This document shows, in pieces, positions 7,835 to 15,380 of a stretch of DNA of 64,000 bases (the first letter of the stretch is position 1; each line of letters begins with the position of its first letter). The position numbers and the translations under genes were made by a program. The DNA comes from an uncultured Collinsella sp. GTDB taxonomy: Bacteria; Actinomycetota; Coriobacteriia; Coriobacteriales; Coriobacteriaceae. The notes below the pieces were generated by a model that was not told the origin of the DNA, did no database searches, and was given only the letters and a program-made list of their open reading frames with translations. Where the stretch lies: NCBI GenBank assembly GCA_902495355.1, contig CABUWV010000011.1, positions 1-64,000 of the forward strand. Direction: 5' to 3'.

Positions 7835-8527
7835 TTAGATGAACGAGTCTTTGGACAGCTCAAAATAGTCGGGATGCAAGGCGATAACCGGACCTTGCTC
7901 TTCGGGCATCAGGTGCAGGTGCGTCTCTGCCAGATAGCTCGCCGCGTCGGTATCGCCCCTCTTAATGGCCTCGAGAATCCGGCGATGCTGCCGACGAATC
8001 GGCTCCCAATCCAAATCCTGCGACACCATACGCAACCAGTTATATCGCTCAAAATGCGTGTTGATGCTCTTCATCCAATCCCACAACATGTGACGACCGG
8101 CAATCTCAAAACATGTCTCATGGAACAGGTTATCCAGGTCAAAGAAACGGCGCGTTTCGCCATGGTCGAGCGACTCGGACTCGGTAAGAATCTGCTCAAG
8201 CCGCTGCTTTTGCTCGGGCGAGGCGGCCGAACAGCATTTAATTAGCACGCTTCTCTCGAGCTTCTCGCGCAAAAAGCAGGCGTTTTCGGCGCGTTCCATG
8301 CTGATCTTAGAGACGTAGGTGCCGCTTTTGGGACGCGTTTCCACCAGCTCCTGCTCACGCAAGCGCACAAAGGATTCGCGAATGGGCGTGCGCCCGATTC
8401 CCGTCTCCTTTTCCAGACCAATCGCCGAAAGACGCGTGCCGGGCCTGAGCTCGGCATAGATGATCTTGGAGCGCAATGCGTTGTACGCCTGGTCTTGCAG
8501 GCTCTGATAATGCTGGTGCTGTTCCAT
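7835..8527 (-). CDS. GntR-family regulator, FCD (FadR-like) type
   Basis: A 230-residue transcription factor. The N-terminal winged helix is seen in QAYNALRSKIIYAELRPGTR and TGIGRTPIRESFVRLREQEL. The C-terminal all-helical FCD domain carries the metal/ligand-binding pattern with FHETCFEI and later HRRILEAI and ETHLHLM. Regulators of this subfamily often respond to sugar acids (UxuR, ExuR, GntR types). It stands alone between eda and the YczE-like gene, so control of the KDG genes is plausible but not shown. GAGGG lies five bases before the ATG. Confidence 0.85.
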   Translation of the reverse strand: MEQHQHYQSLQDQAYNALRSKIIYAELRPGTRLSAIGLEKETGIGRTPIRESFVRLREQELVETRPKSGTYVSKISMERAENACFLREKLERSVLIKCCSAASPEQKQRLEQILTESESLDHGETRRFFDLDNLFHETCFEIAGRHMLWDWMKSINTHFERYNWLRMVSQDLDWEPIRRQHRRILEAIKRGDTDAASYLAETHLHLMPEEQGPVIALHPDYFELSKDSFI

Positions 8528-8600
8528 AAAGCCCTCGGATGAAGCTCACGGTTTGTCGAATTTCACCATGCAATACTATCGCATCCCCCGCCCCATCATA

Positions 8601-8667
8601 AGTTGCGGTGGAATAGTTCCTGTTCAAGGCCTTCAGCAGCAAAAACAGGAACTATTCCACCGCAACT
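8601..8667. repeat. 67-bp palindromic repeat, copy 2
   Basis: The arms AGTTGCGGTGGAATAGTTCC.. and its complement pair perfectly over 24 bp. The ends are those of the family; the middle differs from copy 1 on both arms. Confidence 0.8.
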
Positions 8668-8692
8668 ACAGCCAACGAGTTGTTGCGATTAG

Positions 8693-8704
8693 GTGAACGT
8701 TCAC
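8693..8704 (+). promoter_or_regulatory. GTGAACGTTCAC operator (hexuronate regulon)
   Basis: A perfect 12-bp palindrome, extended to AGGTGAACGTTCACCT. Identical or near-identical sites occur before the SDR gene at 20752, the GH105 gene, the GPH transporter and uxaC. The site lies upstream of the promoter-like TATACT of the gene at 9016. Confidence 0.75.
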
Positions 8705-8744
8705 CTTTTTATTGTTTTTCTCTTCGCAAATAAAATCCCGTGCG

Positions 8745-8775
8745 TATACTTAGGCTCAAACGAAACCGATTTCGT
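8745..8775 (+). promoter_or_regulatory. Promoter -10 box and LacI-type operator before the YczE-like gene
   Basis: TATACT at 8745-8750 is followed after nine bases by ACGAAACCGATTTCGT at 8760-8775. Spacing and sequence are almost the same as before kdgK (5366-5397). The same LacI protein probably acts on both. Confidence 0.7.
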
Positions 8776-8778
8776 TGA

Positions 8779-8836
8779 GCGTGGGCAATAGGATGTTAAG
8801 ACACACCCTACCATCTTGGCATCTTATCGCCCACGC
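8779..8836 (+). promoter_or_regulatory. Structured leader motif 1, copy B
   Basis: GCGTGGGCAATAGGATG 8779-8795 pairs with 8820-8836 over 17 positions, with one A-C mismatch and one G-U pair. The stem sequence differs from the kdgK copy on both arms, while the apical AAGACACACCCTACCATCTT is nearly identical. It starts four bases after the operator, as in the kdgK copy (which follows at about the same distance). Confidence 0.7.
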
Positions 8837-8857
8837 AATGCCATTTGCTTTCTTCCC

Positions 8858-8982
8858 GTCTCGTTGGACCTTTAGTCCCATTCCGGCACAGCGAGACACT
8901 TCCTAGACGACTGACCGTGGGGCCGGCTTTTCTGCTTTTGCAGCAGTGCCTCCGATAACCCTCTTTTGCCGGCCCGGGTCAG
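8858..8982 (+). promoter_or_regulatory. Structured leader motif 2, copy B
   Basis: GTCTCG 8858-8863 pairs with CGAGAC 8892-8897 and encloses AGTCCCATTCCGG. The outer helix is CTGACC 8911-8916 with GGTCAG 8977-8982, then GGGCCGGC 8920-8927 with GCCGGCCC 8968-8975, then CTGC with GCAG. GTGCCTCCGATAACC is at 8946-8960. CTTTTTC follows the outer helix directly, so the folded form could act as a terminator for the gene at 9016. Confidence 0.7.
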
Positions 8983-9015
8983 CTTTTTCACACAACCGAA
9001 AGGACGGGTAGCAAC

Positions 9016-9696
9016 ATGCGACCGCTCATCATCATGCATGGCGAGAACATCGACTGGTGGCACGCCGTCATTAGAATGCTGATGTATCTTGTGGGCGTTG
9101 CAGTACTGGCACTCGGTATGAGTCTCCAGACGGCATCCGGCCTGGGCGTCGCCGCGCTCACGTGCTTTGCCACAACCCTATCCATGCTCACTGGCAAGAC
9201 GCTCGGCTTTTGGATCACCGCAACCTACGTCGCCTACATCGTGGCGCAATTAGCCATCTTGCGAAGCGAGTTCCAGCCGCGCATCCTGCTCGAGTTGTTC
9301 TTCTCAACGCTGATTGGCGGCTTGACCGACCTCTTCATGGCGGTCAACCCACTGCATCCCACGGCACTCCCCACACAGATTGCGACCATGCTGCTCTCCC
9401 TCGCTGTCACCGCATTTGGCGTAAGTCTCGTCGTCAACATGGGCGTTGTCCCCAACGCGCCCGACGGCTTGGTGCAAGTCATTGCCGAAAAGCTTAAACG
9501 CCGCTTTGGTGACGTAAAAGTCGTGTTTGACTGCTCACATGTCGCCGCCTCGCTCGCGTTGTCGCTGATCCTTATGTACAACCTGGGCGGCTTTGGCGTC
9601 ACGACCGCCATCTCGGCACTGTTCCTGGGCCATGTCATCAACGTCGCCAACAAGCTGTTCGCCCAGCGCTTTATCCGCGCGGCATTCGGAAAATAG
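9016..9696 (+). CDS. YczE/YitT-like integral membrane protein
   Basis: A 226-residue membrane protein with about six hydrophobic segments (for example VIRMLMYLVGVAVLALGMSL, LGFWITATYVAYIVAQLAIL, and MLLSLAVTAFGVSLVVNMGV). It resembles the YczE/YyaS/YitT group, whose molecular role is not established. It is preceded by both operators of the sugar-acid genes and by one copy each of structured leader motifs 1 and 2, the same elements found at kdgK and eda. I infer a role tied to KDG or hexuronate use, perhaps transport, but this rests on context only. GAAAGGACGGG precedes the ATG. Confidence 0.7.
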   Translation: MRPLIIMHGENIDWWHAVIRMLMYLVGVAVLALGMSLQTASGLGVAALTCFATTLSMLTGKTLGFWITATYVAYIVAQLAILRSEFQPRILLELFFSTLIGGLTDLFMAVNPLHPTALPTQIATMLLSLAVTAFGVSLVVNMGVVPNAPDGLVQVIAEKLKRRFGDVKVVFDCSHVAASLALSLILMYNLGGFGVTTAISALFLGHVINVANKLFAQRFIRAAFGK

Positions 9697-9730
9697 CACC
9701 ACCGTAAGAACCCGCGAACAGCGCTATACG

Positions 9731-9810
9731 TTGCTATATCTCACTATACTTTGCTATATCTTGCTATACTTTGCTATATCTTGCTATACTTTGCTATATC
9801 TTGCTATATC
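9731..9810 (+). repeat. Eight in-register decamer repeats
   Basis: Eight consecutive 10-base units: five TTGCTATATC, two TTGCTATACT and one TCACTATACT, with a degenerate ninth unit at 9721. The array ends 19 bases before the ATPase start codon. Each unit carries a TATAYY core that looks like a -10 box. A 10-base period puts every unit on the same face of the helix. Confidence 0.9.
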
Positions 9811-9829
9811 TTGAGCAAAGGTGGCTCAC

Positions 9830-10921
9830 ATGCAAACAAACCCTTTTAAGCCCACAGCGGGTAAAACACCTCCCACGATTATCGGCCGCGAAGATGTACT
9901 TGAAGAATTCAGTGAAGGCCTCGTCAACGGGCCTGGTGCCCCGGGGCGCCTAATGCGCATAGCCGGCGTCCGTGGAACGGGCAAGACGGTCCTCCTTGAC
10001 GAGTGCTCACGTTTGGCGCAAAGCCGTGGCTGGACGGTCATAAAAGAGGTCGCAACCGAGGGACTTTGCCAGCGCATTCTCGAACAGCTGCATCCCAAAT
10101 TCCAGGCCAAACACGCCAGATTTGAGCCCACCGTAGCTGGCATATCCATCGGCAGCATAGATATTGAGCGAATCGGCCCATCGCTACGCGACGCCATGAG
10201 GCAGACAATAACCAAGAATGGAAATGGTCTGCTCATCACTCTCGACGAGGTTCAAGACGCAGAGCTCGATGAGGTCCGAACGCTCTCCATTGCGATTCAG
10301 CAGGTTATCGGCGAAGACCTTGATATCGCCTTTGTTTTTGCTGGGCTTCCTTCGATGATTGAAAGCATCATCAACGGAAAGACACTTACGTTTTTGCGCC
10401 GTGCCCTCCCCTTTGACCTGAAGGCTGTGGCAGTAACCGAAGTGTCGTACTCCCTCGAGGAAACCATTGAAGCGTCTGGCATGGAGTTGCAGCCAGGTAT
10501 TGCCGGCCAACTTGCCGAGGCAACGCAAGGTTATCCTTTCATGATCCAACTCGTTGGATACTACGCATGGCAGTTGGCAAGACGCGCACATACACCGATT
10601 ATTGGAGAAGAAGAAGCCGAGCGCGGCATTGCAACGGCACGCGAACGCTTCTGTGCCATGGTGATTGAGCCCGCGCTACAGCGCATTCCGCCCACGTGCA
10701 TCGCTTATCTGCTGAGCATGGCATCTTTGGGGCAGACGAGCTCGACCAGCATGGTTGCCGATGCCCTAAACAAAACGCCTCAACAGGTGAGTTCCGTCCG
10801 CAGCCGCCTGTTAAGAGAATCGATTATCGAGGCTCCCTCGTACGGCAAGGTCTCATTTGCCATCCCCTACATGCGCGACTACCTCTACGAGCACAAAGCC
10901 GAACTGGAAGTTGAACTGTAG
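9830..10921 (+). CDS. AAA-type ATPase with C-terminal winged helix, function unknown
   Basis: A 363-residue ATP-binding protein of the archaeal-type ATPase/AAA_16 kind. Walker A is GVRGTGKT near residue 45 and Walker B is LLITLDEVQDAEL near 130. The last 70 residues resemble a winged helix (SSTSMVADALNKTPQQVSSVRSRLL). Proteins of this type are common and unassigned in gut actinobacteria. I chose the ATG at 9830 because AAAGGTGG lies five bases before it; GTG at 9821 is the alternative. The decamer array just upstream probably carries its promoter. It lies next to an integrase remnant, so it may be cargo of a lost mobile element. Confidence 0.75.
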   Translation: MQTNPFKPTAGKTPPTIIGREDVLEEFSEGLVNGPGAPGRLMRIAGVRGTGKTVLLDECSRLAQSRGWTVIKEVATEGLCQRILEQLHPKFQAKHARFEPTVAGISIGSIDIERIGPSLRDAMRQTITKNGNGLLITLDEVQDAELDEVRTLSIAIQQVIGEDLDIAFVFAGLPSMIESIINGKTLTFLRRALPFDLKAVAVTEVSYSLEETIEASGMELQPGIAGQLAEATQGYPFMIQLVGYYAWQLARRAHTPIIGEEEAERGIATARERFCAMVIEPALQRIPPTCIAYLLSMASLGQTSSTSMVADALNKTPQQVSSVRSRLLRESIIEAPSYGKVSFAIPYMRDYLYEHKAELEVEL

Positions 10922-10940
10922 AAACGGCAACTGCCCTGCA

Positions 10941-11070
10941 AGACGAAAACCGTTTTCGTACGGATTAAAGCAGACGTAAACGATTTTCGTCTTGATTTGC
11001 GTACGGAATTAAGACGTAAATTGCGCTTTCGTACGCTTATTACCAGACGCAAATTGTTTTCGTCCGGCCA
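10941..11070. repeat. Degenerate repeats after the ATPase gene
   Basis: The string AGACGNAAA followed by a TTTTCGTNYG-like end occurs at 10941, 10972, 11012 and 11045, with spacing of 31, 40 and 33 bases. The units are imperfect. No function is evident. Confidence 0.4.
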
Positions 11071-12363
11071 TGCGTCCCCAATCTAGACGAAAAGAGCCCC
11101 GAGCTCGTATTGAACTGCATCCCAATTCTTGGACGGGCGCCGATGCCCTGATCTCTGCCATGTCGAGGTGCGAGATCAAATCCTTGGCGCGCTCGCCGGA
11201 GTGGTATGCCTTGTTCGGCGCCACCTTCCTGTAGAGCTTCTTGAGCTTCGTCTTCCCCTTGTTGCCCGGCGGCATCTCCGTCTCAGGTGGCAGCCCTAGG
11301 AAGGACAGGACGCCGGGCAGGTCGCACAGCATCACGTCCTCGATGTCGGCCTTGGCCGCCAGGTCGACGACTCTCTGCGCTGTCGGCGAGATGTTCGGGG
11401 TGCTGCTACCGCCCGCTGGTTCGGAAGCTGGCGGGCAGTAGCGGGCAGTAGCGGCAGTAGCGGTGTGGCTCGATAGGCCCGAATATCCGTAAGGAAGGTG
11501 CTCGCTCTCATATGTGCTGATATGCCTCGCCTCGCGAACCTTGGGATGCTTCCTGAGGTAATCCCTCAATTCGAGCCACTCTTTATGCTCATAACACTTC
11601 GAAATCGTTTCCCCGTCGACAGTTTCCTTCACATAATGGTATGTTCGAACGCCTTCGAACTTGCCGAACCCGTTCTCGACGCTGAAGTTTCTGAACCAGC
11701 GCGAAAACCCATTCAGGTCCATGAAGTTGACTTGGGGATGCCTGTCTTTCGTTCGTTCGAATGAGTGGACGAGCGGAGTGCCTTTGACTTGTTCCAGGCC
11801 GAAGGCTTCCATTTCGCGGGCCTGCTCCTTTTTCCAGAATTCGAGATACGACGTCAGCGTCTCGCTTATCGAGATCCTCCGCACGCTTTTCTTGCTTTTG
11901 GGCGAGCGAACGCTTCGATCGGCCGCGAACTGCTGCTCAATGAGGATGCTTCTGTTCTCGACGGAGGCATCGGACCACGTCATCCCGAGGGCTTCTGCCC
12001 TTCTCATGTCGGTGTCGAGCATGAGCATCACGCATGTGATGTGCGCGTCCGGTTCTCGATTGAGTAGGATGTCGAGTAGGCGAGCGGCGTGATGGTTCCT
12101 TCGCGGTTGTCGTGGAACTTTTTTGCGTACGAGCCGACGGTGTCCCTCGATTTTTGGACGTAGGTGCCGCTGTTGAGTTCTGCCTTGTAGGCTTCGAGTG
12201 CGGCGTCGACCTCTCGGCTTTTGGTGGTATGTATGGTCTGCCACGGCGAATAGCGGTATTTGCCCGTGACCGGATCCTTGCCGAGGCTGTGACGGTAGCG
12301 CCACGTGTATTTGTCGCGGCGTTGCTTCGTTCCTTTGCCTATGACGAGAGGTCGGTCGTTCAT
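11009..12363 (-). pseudogene. Broken tyrosine-recombinase integrase
   Basis: The N-terminal arm-binding part starts at 12363 (MNDRPLVIGKGTKQRRDKYT) and runs to about 12090 in one frame. The catalytic-core part continues in another frame (HITCVMLMLDTDMRRAEALGMTW), so a deletion with a frameshift has removed the SAM-like domain. Box I with its Arg is present. The HxxRH and Tyr motifs are not found; instead the frame passes through a GCGGGCAGTA repeat at about 11433-11460 and into unrelated sequence. It therefore cannot be an active recombinase. A tRNA-Met 3' fragment lies 280 bases upstream, as expected for the attachment site of such an element. Confidence 0.8.
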
Positions 12364-12436
12364 CGTGTTCCTTGCCTGAAGTGCCTGAGAATCGCGCTCG
12401 GTTGCGCGGAATGGCGCAAAGGGCTGGGGCGAGTGG

Positions 12437-12488
12437 GCATTACCCTTGGTGGTGGGCCCTGCGTGGGGTCACACCCCAAGGGTAATGC
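12437..12488. promoter_or_regulatory. 12-bp inverted repeat near the integrase start
   Basis: GCATTACCCTTG 12437-12448 pairs with CAAGGGTAATGC 12477-12488. It lies in the leader of the integrase remnant and could be an operator or a terminator stem. Confidence 0.5.
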
Positions 12489-12644
12489 TCCGCCTGACCG
12501 CTTTCAAGCTCGTTGTGGGTCGAATTTGGGTCGAATTATTCCGCGTACTTTTCTTTCGTAAATCTATGAAAACATCAAATGACCTGGAGTTATATTGACT
12601 TCAATTTGGGTCGAAATGTCTGAATGAAACAACGTCGTAGCGAC

Positions 12645-12688
12645 CTCATAACCCGAAGGTCGGTGGTTCAAATCCGCCCCCGCGACCA
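12645..12688 (+). other. 3' half of tRNA-Met(CAT): attachment-site scar
   Basis: CTCATAACCCGAAGGTCGG followed by TGGTTCAAATCC and CGCCCCCGCGACCA is the anticodon-to-CCA part of a methionine tRNA. The bases before it (GTAGCGAC) cannot pair with CCCG to complete the anticodon stem and no 5' half exists. This is the pattern left when an element integrates into a tRNA gene. The intact tRNA is not in the window. Confidence 0.8.
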
Positions 12689-12695
12689 TGAAACT

Positions 12696-13256
12696 TCAGG
12701 TCGGAAGCATAAAAGCTCCCGACCTTTTTCTTTGTCTAGGGGTTTCGGCATCTCTCGTTCTTTGGGTACCTCGAGGCGGGCAATCAGATAGATGCTTACG
12801 AGTATCATAGGGTCTTTTTACGTCGCGGTCGTGTCTCGTACTGGTGCGCCGCTCTTTGTGGGACGTGTCACTTTGCCATAGGTTGTCCGGCGGCGGGGCG
12901 CAGGTCGTTCCCCGTGGCGTCGCTCCTTTCGACGCTACGCTGCCTGGCCACTCGTTCCACTGGTGCTTTTTCATGTCGACGCAGCCGTTGTCTCGGAAGG
13001 CGACTCCTTCCTCCGTCAGTAGTGCTCGCTGGTCGGGGAAGTTTGGCGCGAGGCGTCCCGCGTGGTTGACGACGCGGTGGCAGGGATAATCGCCGTAGCG
13101 ATCCGCCTCGCTCAGCACCGCTCCGACCAGGCGAGAGTTTTTCTCCCTGCCGATGAGGCGCGCTATCTGACCGTACGAGGCGACGCATCCCGCCGGAATC
13201 TCTGCCACGACGGAGAGAATCTCATAAACCAAATCTTCGTCCAGGACTTTTCCCAT
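12696..13256 (-). CDS. MGMT-like DNA alkyltransferase-family protein with odd C-terminal extension
   Basis: Residues 1-100 match the small MGMT-like proteins that bind O6-alkylguanine in DNA. The recognition helix (ASYGQIARLIG), the active-site motif PCHRVV with its Cys, and the C-terminal VDMKKHQW end are visible. Such proteins usually stop near this point. Here the frame continues for about 80 residues of basic, low-complexity sequence and runs through the terminator at 12698-12729, which suggests that the original stop codon was lost. Because the Cys is present the protein could be a true methyltransferase. GGGAG lies eight bases before the ATG. Confidence 0.75.
   Translation of the reverse strand: MGKVLDEDLVYEILSVVAEIPAGCVASYGQIARLIGREKNSRLVGAVLSEADRYGDYPCHRVVNHAGRLAPNFPDQRALLTEEGVAFRDNGCVDMKKHQWNEWPGSVASKGATPRGTTCAPPPDNLWQSDTSHKERRTSTRHDRDVKRPYDTRKHLSDCPPRGTQRTRDAETPRQRKRSGAFMLPT
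12698..12729 (+). terminator. Terminator after the tRNA fragment
   Basis: AGGTCGG pairs with CCGACCT and is followed by TTTTC on the plus strand. It probably served the original tRNA gene. Confidence 0.7.
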
Positions 13257-13430
13257 CGTATCGCTCCCGTGTTCGCTTTTGCCTTCGGGGGCGCGGCGCC
13301 GATCACCCGTACTGCGATTTTCGCAGCTCCCCTTACCGAAGCATCGAGGGAAAGCGCGTGCGTGTCAAGGTTGTCTAGTCCAGTTGCTGGCTCGATGCCT
13401 CGAGATGTTCGCCTCAAGTGCGACCTGCCC

Positions 13431-13937
13431 CTATTGGAAAAGGATGCCGAAGATGTATTTGGTGATGGCGGAGCGGCGGATGACCCCCACGAGTTTGCCC
13501 TCGTCATCAACCACAGGAAGCTTCTTGAACTTCTTCTTCGCCAGCAGCGCGGCGACGCGGGCGATGCTCTGCTCGGGACGGGCACACACTACCTGGCGCG
13601 TCGCGAAATCCATGACGCAGCGATCCTTCAGGTCTTCGATGCGCTGCTCAAGGCTCTGATCGTCGAAGTACAGCATGGACGCGTCGCCGCCCGTGAAGAT
13701 GGTGTGAGCGCGATGCTGCGCGATGGCTCCCATGACATCGCCGTCGGAGATGAACCCGACCACCTGGTTGCGCTCATCGATTACGGGCATGCTGCTCACC
13801 TCGTTTTCGGCGAGCATGCGCACCACGTCGGAAATCGTGCAATCCTGCGTGCAGGTGAACGGCTCTTCAATCATGATGCTCGAAACGGGCGTCCCCTCGA
13901 GCTCGAGCGGGATGCGCTCGGACAGAATCTCGGACAT
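13431..13937 (-). CDS. Protein with two CBS domains
   Basis: This 168-residue protein consists of two CBS domains, about 18-75 (FTCTQDCTISDVVRMLAENE) and 105-165 (VVCARPEQSIARVAALLAKK). Pairs of this kind bind adenine nucleotides and act as energy or ion sensors. The start lies three bases after the stop of the MFS gene, with GGAGG inside the end of that gene, so the two are translated together. I infer that it senses a nucleotide and modulates the exporter, but no partner domain is fused. Confidence 0.85.
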   Translation of the reverse strand: MSEILSERIPLELEGTPVSSIMIEEPFTCTQDCTISDVVRMLAENEVSSMPVIDERNQVVGFISDGDVMGAIAQHRAHTIFTGGDASMLYFDDQSLEQRIEDLKDRCVMDFATRQVVCARPEQSIARVAALLAKKKFKKLPVVDDEGKLVGVIRRSAITKYIFGILFQ

Positions 13938-13940
13938 CGC

Positions 13941-15380
13941 TTATGCCTCCTTCGTTTTCGGTGCGGTTTTCTTGGTGCGCACGCTGAATATGGCGCAGAT
14001 AAGGGAAACGAGGCCGATTGCCGCGCACACCTTGTAAGCGACGCCCGCGCCCACGGCGGTGGCTACTTGGATGCTCGCATCGACGCCGGCCGACGCGGTG
14101 ACGCTTGTCATGACCGTGATGATGAGCGCCGTGCACAAACCGCCGGCGACCTGGCGGCCGGTGTTCGCGATGGCGTTGCCGTGGGCGATCATGTCATTTT
14201 TCAAGGCATTGACACCCCATGTGTTCACCGGCATGTTCGCGAGCGACTGGCCGGCGGACTGCAGCATGCAGAACAGCGCAACCACCAAGATGGGCGTGTT
14301 TACCGTCGAAAGCGAGAGCAGGAACAGGGCGCCGGTCATGAGGGCCAGGCCGACGATCGAGATGGCACGCGGACCGAACTTGTCGAACACCACGCCGGAG
14401 ATAGGGCTGATGATGATGCCCACCGCCGCGGCGGGAAGCATGGCCATGCCGGTTTCGAAGGCCGAAGCGCCAAGCGAGGTTTGCAGCAGCAACGGCAACA
14501 GCGTGTTGGTGACCAGGCATGCGGCGTTGATGAGCGTGACGATGATGGCGGCCACGCGGAACTCGCGCGTCTTGAGCGTGCCCAGTTGAAGCAGCGGGTC
14601 CTCGATTTTGCCCTGGCGTACGACGAACAGCACCAAGCACACGACACCCGCGACGATCGAGCCGAGCACCACGGGGTTGCCCCAACCCATCGACGAGGCG
14701 CTCGAGAACCCGTAGAGAAGTCCGCCGAAGGCGATGGTGGAGAGGACGACCGAGGGCAGGTCGAGCTTGGGGTTCTTCAGCTCGCCCACGTTTTTCAGCA
14801 TGAACACGCCCAGCACCAGCACGAGAATTGCGAGGGGGACGATGGCGCCGATCATGGTGCGCCAGCCGTACGTGTCGATCACCGCACCGCCTACGACGGG
14901 GCCGACCGCGGGACCCGCCGACATGACGATGCCCGCCATGCCCATAGCCGTTCCTCGTTTCTCGACGGGGAACACCAGCATGGGAACCACCGAGACAAGC
15001 GGCATGAGCACGCCTGAGCCCGCCGCTTGCAACACGCGACCGATGATGAGGAACAGGAAATCAGGGGCTGCGGCGCACAGCAGCGTGCCCAGCGCGAACA
15101 CCAGCGTCGCCCCGAAGAATAGCGCGCGGGTGCTGAACTTGTCGATAAGGAACGCCGAAACGGGGACCATGATGCCGCTCACCAGCGGGTATATGGACAT
15201 GATCCACTGGGCAGTCGAGGCATCGATGGCGAAATCGGACATGATGACCGGCAGCGCAGGCGACATCACCGTTTGGTTCAGTAGCGCCAAGAAGGCACCC
15301 AGGACGACGACCGCGACGATGCGGATCTGGGTACCGGTAATGCGCCCATTGGCGGGCGCGACCGTACAATTATCAGACAT
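13941..15380 (-). CDS. MFS drug:H+ antiporter, DHA2 (14-segment) type
   Basis: A 479-residue membrane exporter of the EmrB/QacA group. Hydrophobic segments run along the whole length. Motif A-like sequence (FLIDKFSTRALFF) and the antiporter motif C region (GRVLQAAGSGVLMPLV, GIVMSAGPAVGPVVGGAVID) are visible. The likely role is proton-driven export of a toxic or amphipathic compound; the substrate cannot be read from sequence. AAGGAAG precedes the ATG. A 7-bp inverted repeat 60 bases upstream may be its operator. Confidence 0.88.
   Translation of the reverse strand: MSDNCTVAPANGRITGTQIRIVAVVVLGAFLALLNQTVMSPALPVIMSDFAIDASTAQWIMSIYPLVSGIMVPVSAFLIDKFSTRALFFGATLVFALGTLLCAAAPDFLFLIIGRVLQAAGSGVLMPLVSVVPMLVFPVEKRGTAMGMAGIVMSAGPAVGPVVGGAVIDTYGWRTMIGAIVPLAILVLVLGVFMLKNVGELKNPKLDLPSVVLSTIAFGGLLYGFSSASSMGWGNPVVLGSIVAGVVCLVLFVVRQGKIEDPLLQLGTLKTREFRVAAIIVTLINAACLVTNTLLPLLLQTSLGASAFETGMAMLPAAAVGIIISPISGVVFDKFGPRAISIVGLALMTGALFLLSLSTVNTPILVVALFCMLQSAGQSLANMPVNTWGVNALKNDMIAHGNAIANTGRQVAGGLCTALIITVMTSVTASAGVDASIQVATAVGAGVAYKVCAAIGLVSLICAIFSVRTKKTAPKTKEA

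Noticed and set aside
9731..9810. CRISPR array
   Set aside because: The decamers are directly adjacent with no spacers, and no cas genes are present.
9601..9814. Peptide encoded across the decamer repeats
   Set aside because: The repeating hydrophobic translation (LLYLAISCYTLLYL-like) follows from the 10-base unit, and there is no ribosome-binding site.
12645..12688. Functional tRNA gene
   Set aside because: The acceptor 5' strand, the D arm and half of the anticodon stem are missing.
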